Shown here: in pieces, positions 1 through 6,071 of the stretch
How the letters are laid out: every line of letters starts with the position of its first letter
Numbering within the stretch: position 1 is the stretch's first letter
NCBI GenBank assembly: GCA_035550975.1
Contig: DASZOC010000040.1
Location: 1-15,572 of the forward strand
Length of the DNA stretch: 15,572 bases
Source: DASZOC01 sp035550975
Lineage (GTDB): Bacteria; Actinomycetota; CADDZG01; WHSQ01
Direction: 5' to 3'
Position numbers and translations under genes: made by a program
The notes under the pieces: generated by a model
Databases searched by the model: none
Seen by the model: only the letters and a program-made list of their open reading frames with translations
What the model was told of the DNA's origin: nothing

Positions 1-45
1 GGAACCGTCACCGGCGGAACCGTCACCGGCGGAACCGTCACCGGG
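1..45. repeat. 15-bp tandem repeat, three copies, at the left edge
   Basis: The unit GGAACCGTCACCGGC occurs three times without gaps (1-15, 16-30, 31-45), with one change at the last base of the third copy. On the minus strand it encodes GDGSA pentapeptides in frame with the secreted protein. The array reaches base 1, so the true copy number is unknown. Confidence 0.95.
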
Positions 46-561
46 CTGGGTCTCCGGCTCGTCGGCAGCACACGCGTCCTCGTCGGTCTCGGTCGTGCCG
101 GGTAGCTGGACGTCGTCGGTAGTGCAGGGAGCTTGCACCTCACCGTCACCGAGGGGGTCGCCGGCGGGGTTGATCTGAGGCTCCGCGGGGGCCGGAGCAC
201 GCCGCAGACGGAGCTTGACGACCTCGCCGCAGGTGAGCTTCATCTTCAGCACCTTGGCGCCGGCCTTGAGGTCCGCGACCGACCCGTTCGACGGCTTCTT
301 GTGGCCTTTGCCGTGCGCTTTCTTGCCGCGGTGCTCGACCTTGACCTTGACGTTGGTCGCGACGGGAGCCGCCACCGTCGTTCCGTCGGTCATCGAGACG
401 GTGAGGGTCGTGCCGTCGTAAGAGAGGATCTCGCCGATCGCTTTCTTGCCTCCGTGATCGCGGCCGCCGCGATGTGCGAAAGCGGGCGTGGCGAAGGTCG
501 CGGCGACAACCACCGCGAGCGCTACTGCGTAAAGGGGTGTGAAACGGGAACTACGAAGCAT
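1..561 (-). CDS. Secreted protein with GDGSA repeats under c-di-GMP riboswitch (3'-partial)
   Basis: This reading frame has no stop before the left window edge, so 187 codons are visible. ATG at 561 follows GGAGGG with six bases between. Residues 1-29 form a classical signal peptide: RSSR, a hydrophobic Ala/Val core, and an AFA cleavage site before HRGG. Residues ~35-105 contain a beta-rich segment (IGEILSYDGTTLTVSMTDG) whose pattern recalls small OB-like secreted domains such as DUF5666; this is a resemblance only. A Lys/His-rich loop sits inside it. The tail is Pro/Asp/Glu-rich, has several Cys residues, and ends in GDGSA repeats that continue off the edge. The 5' leader carries a c-di-GMP-I riboswitch, so expression probably follows c-di-GMP. 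I infer a secreted or wall-associated, matrix-type role; the exact function is unknown. Confidence 0.88.
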   Translation of the reverse strand, partial: MLRSSRFTPLYAVALAVVVAATFATPAFAHRGGRDHGGKKAIGEILSYDGTTLTVSMTDGTTVAAPVATNVKVKVEHRGKKAHGKGHKKPSNGSVADLKAGAKVLKMKLTCGEVVKLRLRRAPAPAEPQINPAGDPLGDGEVQAPCTTDDVQLPGTTETDEDACAADEPETQPGDGSAGDGSAGDGS

Positions 562-573
562 GCATCACCCTCC

Positions 574-651
574 GTTCGGTAACTGGGCTGTCTCTGAGGA
601 GACCCCTGGTTTTGCGTCCCCGCCTCACGACGGGTTTGCCCTTGTCGCTGG
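574..651 (-). promoter_or_regulatory. c-di-GMP-I (GEMM-I) riboswitch
   Basis: Read on the minus strand, the leader of the secreted protein contains the class-I c-di-GMP aptamer signatures in order: AGGGCAAACC, a six-pair stem (CCCGTC/GGCGGG, 619-634) capped by a GTGA GNRA tetraloop, GGGACGCAAAACC, a second helix region, then CAGCCCAGTTACCGAA. This order matches the known aptamer (GGGCAAACC, GNRA stem, GGGACGCAAAGCC, GGGTTACCGA). The aptamer ends about two bases before the GGAGGG ribosome site of the gene that starts at 561. Control is therefore more likely at translation initiation than by a terminator; no U-tract was seen between aptamer and start. Confidence 0.92.
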
Positions 652-718
652 AGCTTCTGTCAGTGACCTATCGGCAGCCGGTAACTAGTCCTTTAGGGTC
701 ATGCGGCGATGGCGTGAG

Positions 719-724
719 TAACCT
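719..724 (+). promoter_or_regulatory. Candidate -10 box for a leaderless glycosyltransferase transcript
   Basis: TAACCT lies seven bases before the ATG at 732, where an actinobacterial -10 box would place transcription start at or next to the start codon. No Shine-Dalgarno sequence precedes this ATG. The -35 region is weak (GGGTCA, 17 bases upstream). This spacing is the main reason for preferring 732 over the in-frame TTG at 612 or GTG at 714. Confidence 0.4.
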
Positions 725-731
725 CTCGTCC

Positions 732-1355
732 ATGGCAGATCGCGTGTTGCGAAGGCGCGGCAAAGAGTGGCGCGAGCGCGCTCTGGCCGTGCTGTTGTTG
801 ATCCCCGCGGCGCCCGTGATCGCACTGTGCGCGCTCGGGATCAAGCTAGAAGGGCTGCTCGATCGGCGCGCCCGCGGTCCGGTGTTCTTCTTCGAGGACC
901 GGGTGTCGCGCGGCGACGTGTTCAAGCTCATCAAGTTCCGCACCCTGAACGCGGCGGCGCTCGACGCGCTGGGGCCGGGCCCGACCCACATCAAGAGCCT
1001 CGAGGGCGACCAGCACCTCACGCGCATGGGCCGCTTCCTCCATCGGTGGTACCTCGACGAGCTGCCGCAGCTGTGGAACATCGTGCGCGGCGACATGTTC
1101 CTGATCGGCACGCGGCCGTGGCCGCTCGACATCTATGCAGCCGAGATCGAGCGCGGGATCACGCGCAAGCGCGATATGCCTGCGGGTCTCGTCGGCCCGG
1201 TGCAGTCGCGCAAGGGCGAGGGCGGCAGCGACGTCGCGCTCGACCTCGCCTACTGGGAGGCGTTCAAGACCTATCCCGCGTGGAAGCTGCTGTTGCTCGA
1301 CCTGCGCATCCTCATGCGTTCGGCCAAGGTGCAGCTCGAGCACAAGGGACTGTGA
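732..1355 (+). CDS. Bacterial sugar transferase (monotopic phosphoglycosyl transferase)
   Basis: The 207-residue product belongs to the WbaP/PglC-type family (bacterial sugar transferase, PF02397). These enzymes move a sugar phosphate from a nucleotide sugar to a polyprenyl phosphate at the inner membrane face, the first committed step of many exopolysaccharide pathways. A basic start and hydrophobic segment (about residues 12-37) form the re-entrant membrane helix. KLIKFRTLN follows. The catalytic Asp-Glu pair lies in LDELPQLWNIVRGDM (D109, E110). The usual GPRP is GTRP here and the usual PGxTG is AGLVG, so it is a divergent member. The core is complete without an extra N-terminal domain. 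ATG 732 was chosen because upstream in-frame residues do not look like protein and a -10 box sits seven bases ahead. The epimerase gene follows after 19 bases. Confidence 0.87.
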   Translation: MADRVLRRRGKEWRERALAVLLLIPAAPVIALCALGIKLEGLLDRRARGPVFFFEDRVSRGDVFKLIKFRTLNAAALDALGPGPTHIKSLEGDQHLTRMGRFLHRWYLDELPQLWNIVRGDMFLIGTRPWPLDIYAAEIERGITRKRDMPAGLVGPVQSRKGEGGSDVALDLAYWEAFKTYPAWKLLLLDLRILMRSAKVQLEHKGL

Positions 1356-1374
1356 CCCGTCATAGGGTCCGCTG

Positions 1375-2289
1375 ATGCGCGCACTCGTCACGGGCGGAGC
1401 CGGATTCATCGGATCGAACATCGCGCGCGCTCTGGTCGAGCGGGGCGACGACGTGGTCGTCATCGACAATATGTTCGGGGGCCGCGAGGACGCCGTTCCC
1501 GAGACCGCCACGTTCGTGCGCGCCGACCTCCGTGATCGGGCCGCACTCGAGGACCTGTGCGATGTCGACGTGATCTTCCACCAGGCCGCGGTGAAGAGCG
1601 TCCCTCGGTCGCTCGACGAGCCGTTGATGACGCACGACTCGAACGTGAACGGAACGGTGAACCTGCTGCTGGCGGCCGAGAAGCATTCGGTGGCGCGGCT
1701 CGTGTACGCGTCAAGCTCGAGCGTCTACGGCGACGTTGGTGATCAGCGCAACGTCGAGACGATGGCGCCGAACCCGCGCTCGCCGTACGCCGTGAGTAAG
1801 CTCACCGGCGAGTACTACTGCAAGGTGTGGTCGGACCTCGGGCGCCTCCCGACGACGGTCCTGCGCTACTTCAACGTGTTCGGGCCGGGTCAGCACCCGG
1901 AATCGAAGTACTCCGCCGTGTTCCCGGCGTTCATCTCCGCGCTGAGCGAGGGCCGGGCTCCCGAGGTGTTCGGCGACGGCAAGCAGGCGCGGGACTTCAC
2001 GTTCATCGACGACGTCGTCGAGGCGAACCTGCGGGCCGCTTCTGCCGAAGCCGCCGAGGGCGCGCTGCTGAACGTCGCGTCGGGCAACCCGCGCTCGGTC
2101 GACGACGTCCTGCGATCGGTCGCCGACGAGCTCGGGATGTGGATCGACCCGGTGCACTCGCCCGAGCGGCCGGGCGAGATCCGCAACAGCTACGCGGATA
2201 TCGGTCGCGCGCGTGAGGTGCTCTCGTGGGAGCCGCGGGTCGAGTGGTCGGACGCCGTGAAGGCGACGGTCGACTGGTTCCGGCGCTGA
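1375..2289 (+). CDS. NAD-dependent sugar-nucleotide epimerase/dehydratase
   Basis: The 304-residue product is an extended short-chain dehydrogenase of the GalE/WbpP kind, acting on UDP-linked sugars in the cytoplasm. The Rossmann motif TGGAGFIG is at residues 6-13. An acidic residue after beta-2 (VVVIDNMFGG) is typical for NAD binding. The serine-rich SSSSVYG precedes the catalytic YAVSK (Y138, K142). RYFNVFGPGQHPESKYSAVFPAF and the GKQARDFTFIDDVV segment are family hallmarks. Length is usual for the family. The preceding phosphoglycosyl transferase suggests the pair makes and loads a glycan precursor. TAGGGT lies six bases before the ATG, so an internal leaderless promoter is possible. Substrate (Glc/Gal or GlcNAc/GalNAc) cannot be fixed from sequence; it could also be a UDP-glucuronate epimerase. 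Confidence 0.9.
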   Translation: MRALVTGGAGFIGSNIARALVERGDDVVVIDNMFGGREDAVPETATFVRADLRDRAALEDLCDVDVIFHQAAVKSVPRSLDEPLMTHDSNVNGTVNLLLAAEKHSVARLVYASSSSVYGDVGDQRNVETMAPNPRSPYAVSKLTGEYYCKVWSDLGRLPTTVLRYFNVFGPGQHPESKYSAVFPAFISALSEGRAPEVFGDGKQARDFTFIDDVVEANLRAASAEAAEGALLNVASGNPRSVDDVLRSVADELGMWIDPVHSPERPGEIRNSYADIGRAREVLSWEPRVEWSDAVKATVDWFRR

Positions 2290-2306
2290 CCGCGTAGGTC
2301 GCTCAG

Positions 2307-4001
2307 TTGCACGTCATCGGGACCGCGGGCCACGTCGACCACGGGAAGTCGACGCTCGTCGAGAAGCTCACGGGGATCGACCCCGATCGTTTCGCGGAGG
2401 AAAAGGCGCGCGGGCTGACGATCGATCTCGGGTTCGCGTGGCTGTCGCTGCCCTCGGGTCACGAGGTCGGGATCATCGACGTTCCCGGGCACGAACGATT
2501 CATCCGCAACATGCTCGCGGGAGCCGGCGGCGTGACGATCTGCTTGTTCGTCGTCTCCGCGGTCGAGGGATGGATGCCGCAGTCGGCGGAGCACCTCGCG
2601 ATCATCGACATCCTCGGGGTGTCCGCGGGGATAGTTGCGCTGACGCGGGCGGACCTCGTGGACGAGGAGCGGTTGGACTCGGTGCGCGCCGACCTGACCG
2701 CGCGTCTGGCCGGAACGTCGCTGGAGGGAAGCGCGGTGGTCGCGTGCGCGGCCCCCTCGGGGCGCGGGATGGACGACCTCGTCGCGGAGCTCGACCGGCT
2801 CGTCGCGGTGACACCTCCGGCTCCCGACCTCGGGCGGCCGCGCCTGTGGGTCGACCGGGTGTTCACGATCGCGGGGGCCGGCACCGTCGTGACCGGGACG
2901 CTCGCCGGGGGTTGGTTCCGCGTCGGCGACACCGTCGAGATCGCACCGGAAGGACGGCGCGCGCGCATCCGCACGATCCAGCGCCACAACCGAGAGGTCG
3001 AGACGATCGGCCCCGGCAATCGAGTCGCGCTGAACCTGGCCGGGCTGGAACGCGCGGGGGCCGCTCGCGGTGACGCGATCGTGCGCCCGGGTGACTTCCG
3101 CCCCACGCGACGGATCGACGTGCAACTACGGATGCTCCCGCCCGATTTGATGGGGGCCGGGCAACCAGAGGGCGGGCAGGATCGCCGCGGACAGGGGCAC
3201 GTCCTGCGCGAGCGCGGCGCGCACCTTCTCTATGCGGGCGCGGCCGAGACCACGGTTCGCATCCGTCTGCTCGATCGCGACCGCGTGCTGCCGGGCGAGA
3301 CCGCGTTCGCGCAGTTGACGCTGGCCGATGCGCTGCCGCTGCAGCGGGGGGATCGGTTCGTGCTGCGGGATGCGGGGCGCGTGCTGACGTTCGGGGGCGG
3401 CCGGGTGATCGATCCGGCGCCGGCGCCCGCGCGGCGCGACGACGAGCGCGTCGCCCTGCTAGCGCGCCTCGTCGACGCGGATGCACCGGCCGCCCTCGAA
3501 GCGCTCGTCGATGCTGCCGGCGCGATCGACCGCGACGACGCTCTCTTCCGTTCCGGCGCCGAAGATGTGCCCCCGACGATCACCGATGCAGGCGGGGTGT
3601 TGCTGTCGCGGCCCGAGGTCGCTCGACGGCAGGCCGCGGAGCGTGCCCGGATCGAGTCGCTCGGCTCCGAGGCGGTCGAGGTGCTCGCCCGCATCGAAGC
3701 CGCCGGTCTCTCACCACCGATGACGAAGGATCTCGGCTCCGCGGGAGCCGTCGTACGCCACCTCGTCGCGTCCGGCGACCTCGTGAGGATCGGCGACTTC
3801 CACCTCACGGCAGCGTGGGCCGCCGAAGCCCGCCGCCGCGTGCGCGCTCACATCGAAGAGAACGGACCGGCTACGGTCGCTGAGATACGCGACCTCCTCG
3901 GGATCACCCGCAAGCACGCGGTGCCACTATGCGAGTGGCTGGACGCCACCGGCGCGACCCGCAGAGAAGGTGACGTCCGCCTCCTCGGCCCGAACCCCTA
4001 G
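2307..4001 (+). CDS. selB: Selenocysteine-specific translation elongation factor SelB
   Basis: The 564-residue product is a GTPase that carries selenocysteyl-tRNA to UGA codons by binding a SECIS hairpin in the mRNA. G1 is GHVDHGKST (8-16), G3 is DVPGHE (58-63), and G4 is TRAD (113-116), where Lys is more usual. EF-Tu-like beta domains follow (VDRVFTIAGAGTVVTGTL, then RFVLRDAGRVLTFGGGRVIDP). The C-terminal half has winged-helix repeats ending in ITRKHAVPLCEWLDATGATRREGD, the SelB-type RNA-binding end. It is slightly shorter than the E. coli protein (614 residues). The TTG start at 2307 gives the correct family N-terminus; the ribosome site (TAGGT) is weak. It follows the epimerase by 17 bases, an unusual partner. 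No selA, selD, tRNA-Sec or obvious selenoprotein is in the window. Confidence 0.95.
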   Translation: MHVIGTAGHVDHGKSTLVEKLTGIDPDRFAEEKARGLTIDLGFAWLSLPSGHEVGIIDVPGHERFIRNMLAGAGGVTICLFVVSAVEGWMPQSAEHLAIIDILGVSAGIVALTRADLVDEERLDSVRADLTARLAGTSLEGSAVVACAAPSGRGMDDLVAELDRLVAVTPPAPDLGRPRLWVDRVFTIAGAGTVVTGTLAGGWFRVGDTVEIAPEGRRARIRTIQRHNREVETIGPGNRVALNLAGLERAGAARGDAIVRPGDFRPTRRIDVQLRMLPPDLMGAGQPEGGQDRRGQGHVLRERGAHLLYAGAAETTVRIRLLDRDRVLPGETAFAQLTLADALPLQRGDRFVLRDAGRVLTFGGGRVIDPAPAPARRDDERVALLARLVDADAPAALEALVDAAGAIDRDDALFRSGAEDVPPTITDAGGVLLSRPEVARRQAAERARIESLGSEAVEVLARIEAAGLSPPMTKDLGSAGAVVRHLVASGDLVRIGDFHLTAAWAAEARRRVRAHIEENGPATVAEIRDLLGITRKHAVPLCEWLDATGATRREGDVRLLGPNP

Positions 4002-4035
4002 CGCTGCATGCACCCGTAGCGTCGGCCGGCGCGGT

Positions 4036-4084
4036 GTTCTCTGCAGCTAGAACGCGAGTTTCTGGTCGTTTAGCTGCAGAGAAC
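4036..4084. repeat. 49-bp palindromic repeat, copy 1 (3' side of the DUF559 gene)
   Basis: The outer arms GTTCTCTGCAGCTA (4036-4049) and TAGCTGCAGAGAAC (4071-4084) are a perfect 14-base inverted repeat around a 21-base centre. Its reverse complement matches the copy at 5093-5141 without gaps at 39 of 49 positions. It lies between the convergent selB and DUF559 genes and overlaps the last 12 codons and the stop of the latter. The hairpin could serve as a two-way terminator, but no T-run follows it on either strand. Confidence 0.9.
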
Positions 4085-4979
4085 GCTCGAGAGTGCGGGC
4101 GATCTCGGCCGTCACGTCGCGCGCCTGGTCGCGCAAGCGCCGCCACGTCACGTAGACGATCGTCCAGCCCTCCGCCGTCAGCAACGAATGCCGGACCTGG
4201 TCCTTCTCCCAGTCGCTTCGTTCGGAGTGGAACCTGTAGCTGTGTGCTTCGATGCCGAGTCGTGCGGCCGGGTAAGCGAAGTCGAGATAGAAGGTGCGGC
4301 CTCCGGCGCTCACACGATGTTGAGCCACGGGCCTCGGGAGGCCCTCCTGCTTCAGCGTCTTGAACAGGAGACGCTCGAAGACATCGGTGCCCGGCGTATC
4401 GAGGAGATCCTTCGTAACCCTCTTCAACCGCGCCGTCCCGCGCCGACCGTGCGCGCCTCGAGCGTCGAGGTAGCTCTTCAAACGGTCCGGCGTCGTCATC
4501 CGCCGGCACAACGCGTCATCGAGCGCCGCCTCCAGGACACCATCCGGCACCGAGCGGCCGAGGTCCAGCAGCGTCCGCTCCGGGCAGGTGACATGGATCC
4601 GCCGCCGGGTGCGTATCTCGGCGCGCTCGAGGTGAGCTCGCCTGACGACCACCCAATCTCCTGCTGGTTCGAGGAAACGAGGCACCGTTATCTCGACACG
4701 CCCGGGTTCGATCCCTCTCAGCCCCCACAGCGCGGCCGCGCACGTACCCGAGGCGGCGGCGCCCGCGCCCGCCCACATCTGCGCAGCAAGGACACCCTGC
4801 TCCCACGGCCGCGGGGCGCCAGCGTAGCGGTAGATGCCCGGCAAGACCTCCTCGAGCGTTCCGACCTTGACCCGGTACCTGAGCTGCCTGACGTTGAGCC
4901 CTGCGGCCAGCGCCGTCGCCCGCGTGAACACTCCCATGCTGGCGGCTGCGGCTCTGCGGCACGACTCGTCGGGGCTCAC
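4047..4979 (-). CDS. AbiEi-like N-terminal domain plus DUF559 (Vsr-like nuclease fold) protein
   Basis: The product has 310 residues. The N-terminal part (about 9-60, with GVFTRATALAAGLNVRQLRYRV and VLPGIYRYAG) resembles the winged-helix domain of AbiEi-type antitoxins and related transcriptional regulators. The C-terminal part (about 190-300) matches DUF559, related to Vsr mismatch endonucleases of the PD-(D/E)XK fold: FYLDFAYPAARLGIEAHSYRFH gives the acidic positions, followed by WEKDQVRHSLLTAEGWTIVYVTW. Proteins of this architecture are common in Actinomycetota and mostly uncharacterised. GTG at 4979 was chosen because the alternative ATG at 4937 would cut into the first helix. No toxin partner is adjacent. 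Inverted copies of a 49-bp palindrome flank the gene, and the last 12 codons lie inside one of them. DNA cleavage activity is inferred from the fold only. Confidence 0.82.
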   Translation of the reverse strand: MSPDESCRRAAAASMGVFTRATALAAGLNVRQLRYRVKVGTLEEVLPGIYRYAGAPRPWEQGVLAAQMWAGAGAAASGTCAAALWGLRGIEPGRVEITVPRFLEPAGDWVVVRRAHLERAEIRTRRRIHVTCPERTLLDLGRSVPDGVLEAALDDALCRRMTTPDRLKSYLDARGAHGRRGTARLKRVTKDLLDTPGTDVFERLLFKTLKQEGLPRPVAQHRVSAGGRTFYLDFAYPAARLGIEAHSYRFHSERSDWEKDQVRHSLLTAEGWTIVYVTWRRLRDQARDVTAEIARTLERSLQLNDQKLAF

Positions 4980-5092
4980 TCACGTCAGTCGAGCCCACCC
5001 CGGCGCCCGCACCTGTGACGCGCACTACGCTCCATTGCCGGCAAACGGCGAGTCGCGACCGCTCCAGCGGCCGCACTGCCTGCCGCGGCGCT

Positions 5093-5141
5093 GTTCTTTG
5101 CAGCCAAATGACGAATATCTCGCGGTTTACCTGCAGAGAAC
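5093..5141. repeat. 49-bp palindromic repeat, copy 2 (5' side of the DUF559 gene)
   Basis: Arms GTTCTTTGCAG (5093-5103) and CTGCAGAGAAC (5131-5141) pair over 11 positions with one G-T wobble. The copy has the same length as copy 1 and is oriented opposite to it; the terminal octamer CAGAGAAC is identical and most differences fall in the centre. It lies 113 bp upstream of the DUF559 start. The rest of 4980-5208 shows no convincing gene. Confidence 0.88.
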
Positions 5142-5179
5142 GCGGCTGCGGGCGACGGCGGCGACGGGCGCGAGGCTGA

Positions 5180-5193
5180 CGGGCGCTAGCCCG
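5180..5193 (-). terminator. Weak hairpin downstream of the CAP-domain gene
   Basis: CGGGC and GCCCG form a five-pair stem with a four-base loop, 16 bases past the CAP gene stop on the minus strand. No T-run follows, so a role in transcription end is only a suggestion. Confidence 0.2.
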
Positions 5194-5208
5194 GGGTGTG
5201 GCGGGGAG

Positions 5209-5709
5209 CTAGCAGCTGGGCATCCAGAGGGGGGTGCCGGGGTCGGTCACCCCTTCGAAGATGATCGTCACCCAGAGACGCCCGTCCTTGCGCAGCGTGC
5301 CGATGCCCACGTGGCGGAAGCCGGCGTGCAGCACGTTTGCCCGATGGAGCGTCGACTTCATGAACGCCTCGTGCAGCGACGCCACCGTGCTGCCCACGCC
5401 CACGTTCTCTCCCAGGATCGCCCAGTTCGTCACCCTCGTCCGCAGCGCCCGGTCCGGCGTGTGGTACAGCGTGTTGGCCTCGACCATCTCCCTGGAGTGG
5501 ACGCGGGCGGCCCGGGACAGCTCCGGATCCAGGCTCAGCTTCCCCTGGCCATTCGCTCCCCTGGCTCCGTTGATCAGCCCGGTGAACGCCAGCTCGCCGC
5601 GCCGCGGCTCCCAGCAGCGGTTGTCGGCGGCGCGCGCCGCCGTAGGGGCCGACGGCGTCGCCAGGAGCGCGATCACCGCCGCTATGAGCACGTTCCGAAG
5701 GATTCGCAT
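5209..5709 (-). CDS. Secreted CAP-domain (SCP/YkwD-type) protein
   Basis: The 166-residue product is an exported CAP-superfamily protein. ATG 5709 follows GGGAGA by six bases and begins a clear signal peptide (MRILRN, hydrophobic core to residue 18, cleavage near ARAAD at 27-28). The frame stays open upstream, but that stretch does not look like protein. The CAP core runs from about 45 to 155: LINGARGANG, HSREM (H71), LYHTPD (H83), GENVG (100-104), HRANVLHAGFRHVGIG and WVTIIFEG. These include the His/Glu positions that line the CAP cavity. Cys32 and the C-terminal Cys166 could form a disulfide. Length is close to a minimal bacterial CAP domain. Roles of bacterial members are mostly unknown (wall or lipid binding has been proposed). 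The gene is transcribed divergently from the surface-protein gene at 6072. Confidence 0.9.
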   Translation of the reverse strand: MRILRNVLIAAVIALLATPSAPTAARAADNRCWEPRRGELAFTGLINGARGANGQGKLSLDPELSRAARVHSREMVEANTLYHTPDRALRTRVTNWAILGENVGVGSTVASLHEAFMKSTLHRANVLHAGFRHVGIGTLRKDGRLWVTIIFEGVTDPGTPLWMPSC

Positions 5710-5807
5710 CGAGTTCTCCCGGTCGTCTCGCTCGCGTCCGAGGCCCGGCGAAAGGTCGGCCGCCGCCTCGGGGCGGACCCGCGTCCGCTGTTGGCTAATG
5801 TGGGACA

Positions 5808-5912
5808 GGGGCGACTCGGCCGAATCCCCCAACCGGGTCGAAATGGACACCCCCGAGGGGGGAGATAATGTCGCTTCACGGGGCGAGTCGCCCGAGCGGG
5901 TGGAAAAGGACA
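5808..5912. repeat. Imperfect direct repeat upstream of the 5927 promoter
   Basis: Two bipartite copies occur. The first half is GGGGCGACTCGGCCGA (5808-5823) against GGGGCGAGTCGCCCGA (5880-5895), 14 of 16 matching. The second half is GGGTCGAAATGGACA (5835-5849) against GGGTGGAAAAGGACA (5898-5912), 13 of 15 matching. The halves are 11 bases apart in one copy and 2 in the other. The right copy ends 14 bases before the -35 box, a position typical of activator sites. Confidence 0.6.
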
Positions 5913-5926
5913 GATGTTCACAGAAG

Positions 5927-5955
5927 TTGACTCTCGTCACACGGGCCGCTATCTT
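5927..5955 (+). promoter_or_regulatory. Sigma-70-type promoter for the surface-protein gene
   Basis: TTGACT (5927-5932) and TATCTT (5950-5955) are separated by exactly 17 bases, each matching five of six consensus positions. Transcription would start near 5962, giving a leader of about 110 bases before the GTG at 6072. Confidence 0.7.
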
Positions 5956-5961
5956 GGACCC

Positions 5962-6057
5962 GGCGTCCGTCAGCGGATGGGGACGCCACACGCGGGACTA
6001 GAGGAGCGGCGAGTAGCACATCCGGGTATCCCCCTGCCCCCGCGCGCAGAGCGCGGG
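5962..6057 (+). promoter_or_regulatory. Structured 5' leader with possible pseudoknot
   Basis: GGCGTCC (5962-5968) pairs with GGACGCC (5981-5987). The loop between them contains CGGATG (5974-5979), which pairs with CATCCG (6019-6024) downstream, an H-type pseudoknot layout. A further hairpin, CCCGCGC/GCGCGGG (6039-6057), ends six bases before the GGAG ribosome site. I do not recognise a known riboswitch class; it carries neither c-di-GMP-I nor c-di-AMP signatures. Confidence 0.45.
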
Positions 6058-6071
6058 CGATCGGAGAACAC

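Larger units (their letters stand above)
5710..6071. other. Divergent intergenic region between CAP and surface-protein genes
   Basis: These 362 bases hold no convincing gene. They contain an imperfect direct-repeat pair (5808-5912), a near-consensus promoter pointing right (5927-5955), a leader with pseudoknot potential (5962-6024) and a GC hairpin (6039-6057) just before the ribosome site of the gene at 6072. No clear promoter for the leftward CAP gene was recognised, although it must lie here. Confidence 0.75.

Noticed and set aside
133..582. Plus-strand open frame of 149 codons over the left end
   Set aside because: It is the complement of the minus-strand signal-peptide protein, which has a ribosome site, a riboswitch leader and sensible composition; the plus frame has Arg/Asp-rich shadow composition.
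612..731. Longer sugar transferase start at TTG 612
   Set aside because: GAGGAG lies 11 bases ahead, but the extra 40 residues do not look like protein, overlap the riboswitch, and precede the family's usual N-terminal helix.
4047..4979. Two-gene AbiE toxin-antitoxin system
   Set aside because: Only the AbiEi-like domain is present; no nucleotidyltransferase toxin gene is adjacent.
4036..5141. Insertion sequence with terminal inverted repeats
   Set aside because: No transposase motif and no evident target duplication; each repeat is itself palindromic, unlike simple terminal repeats. Reported as a repeat-gene association instead.
5710..5991. N-terminal extension of the CAP protein to 5991
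   Set aside because: The frame is open, but ATG 5709 has a ribosome site and begins a perfect signal peptide, which would be internal in the longer form.
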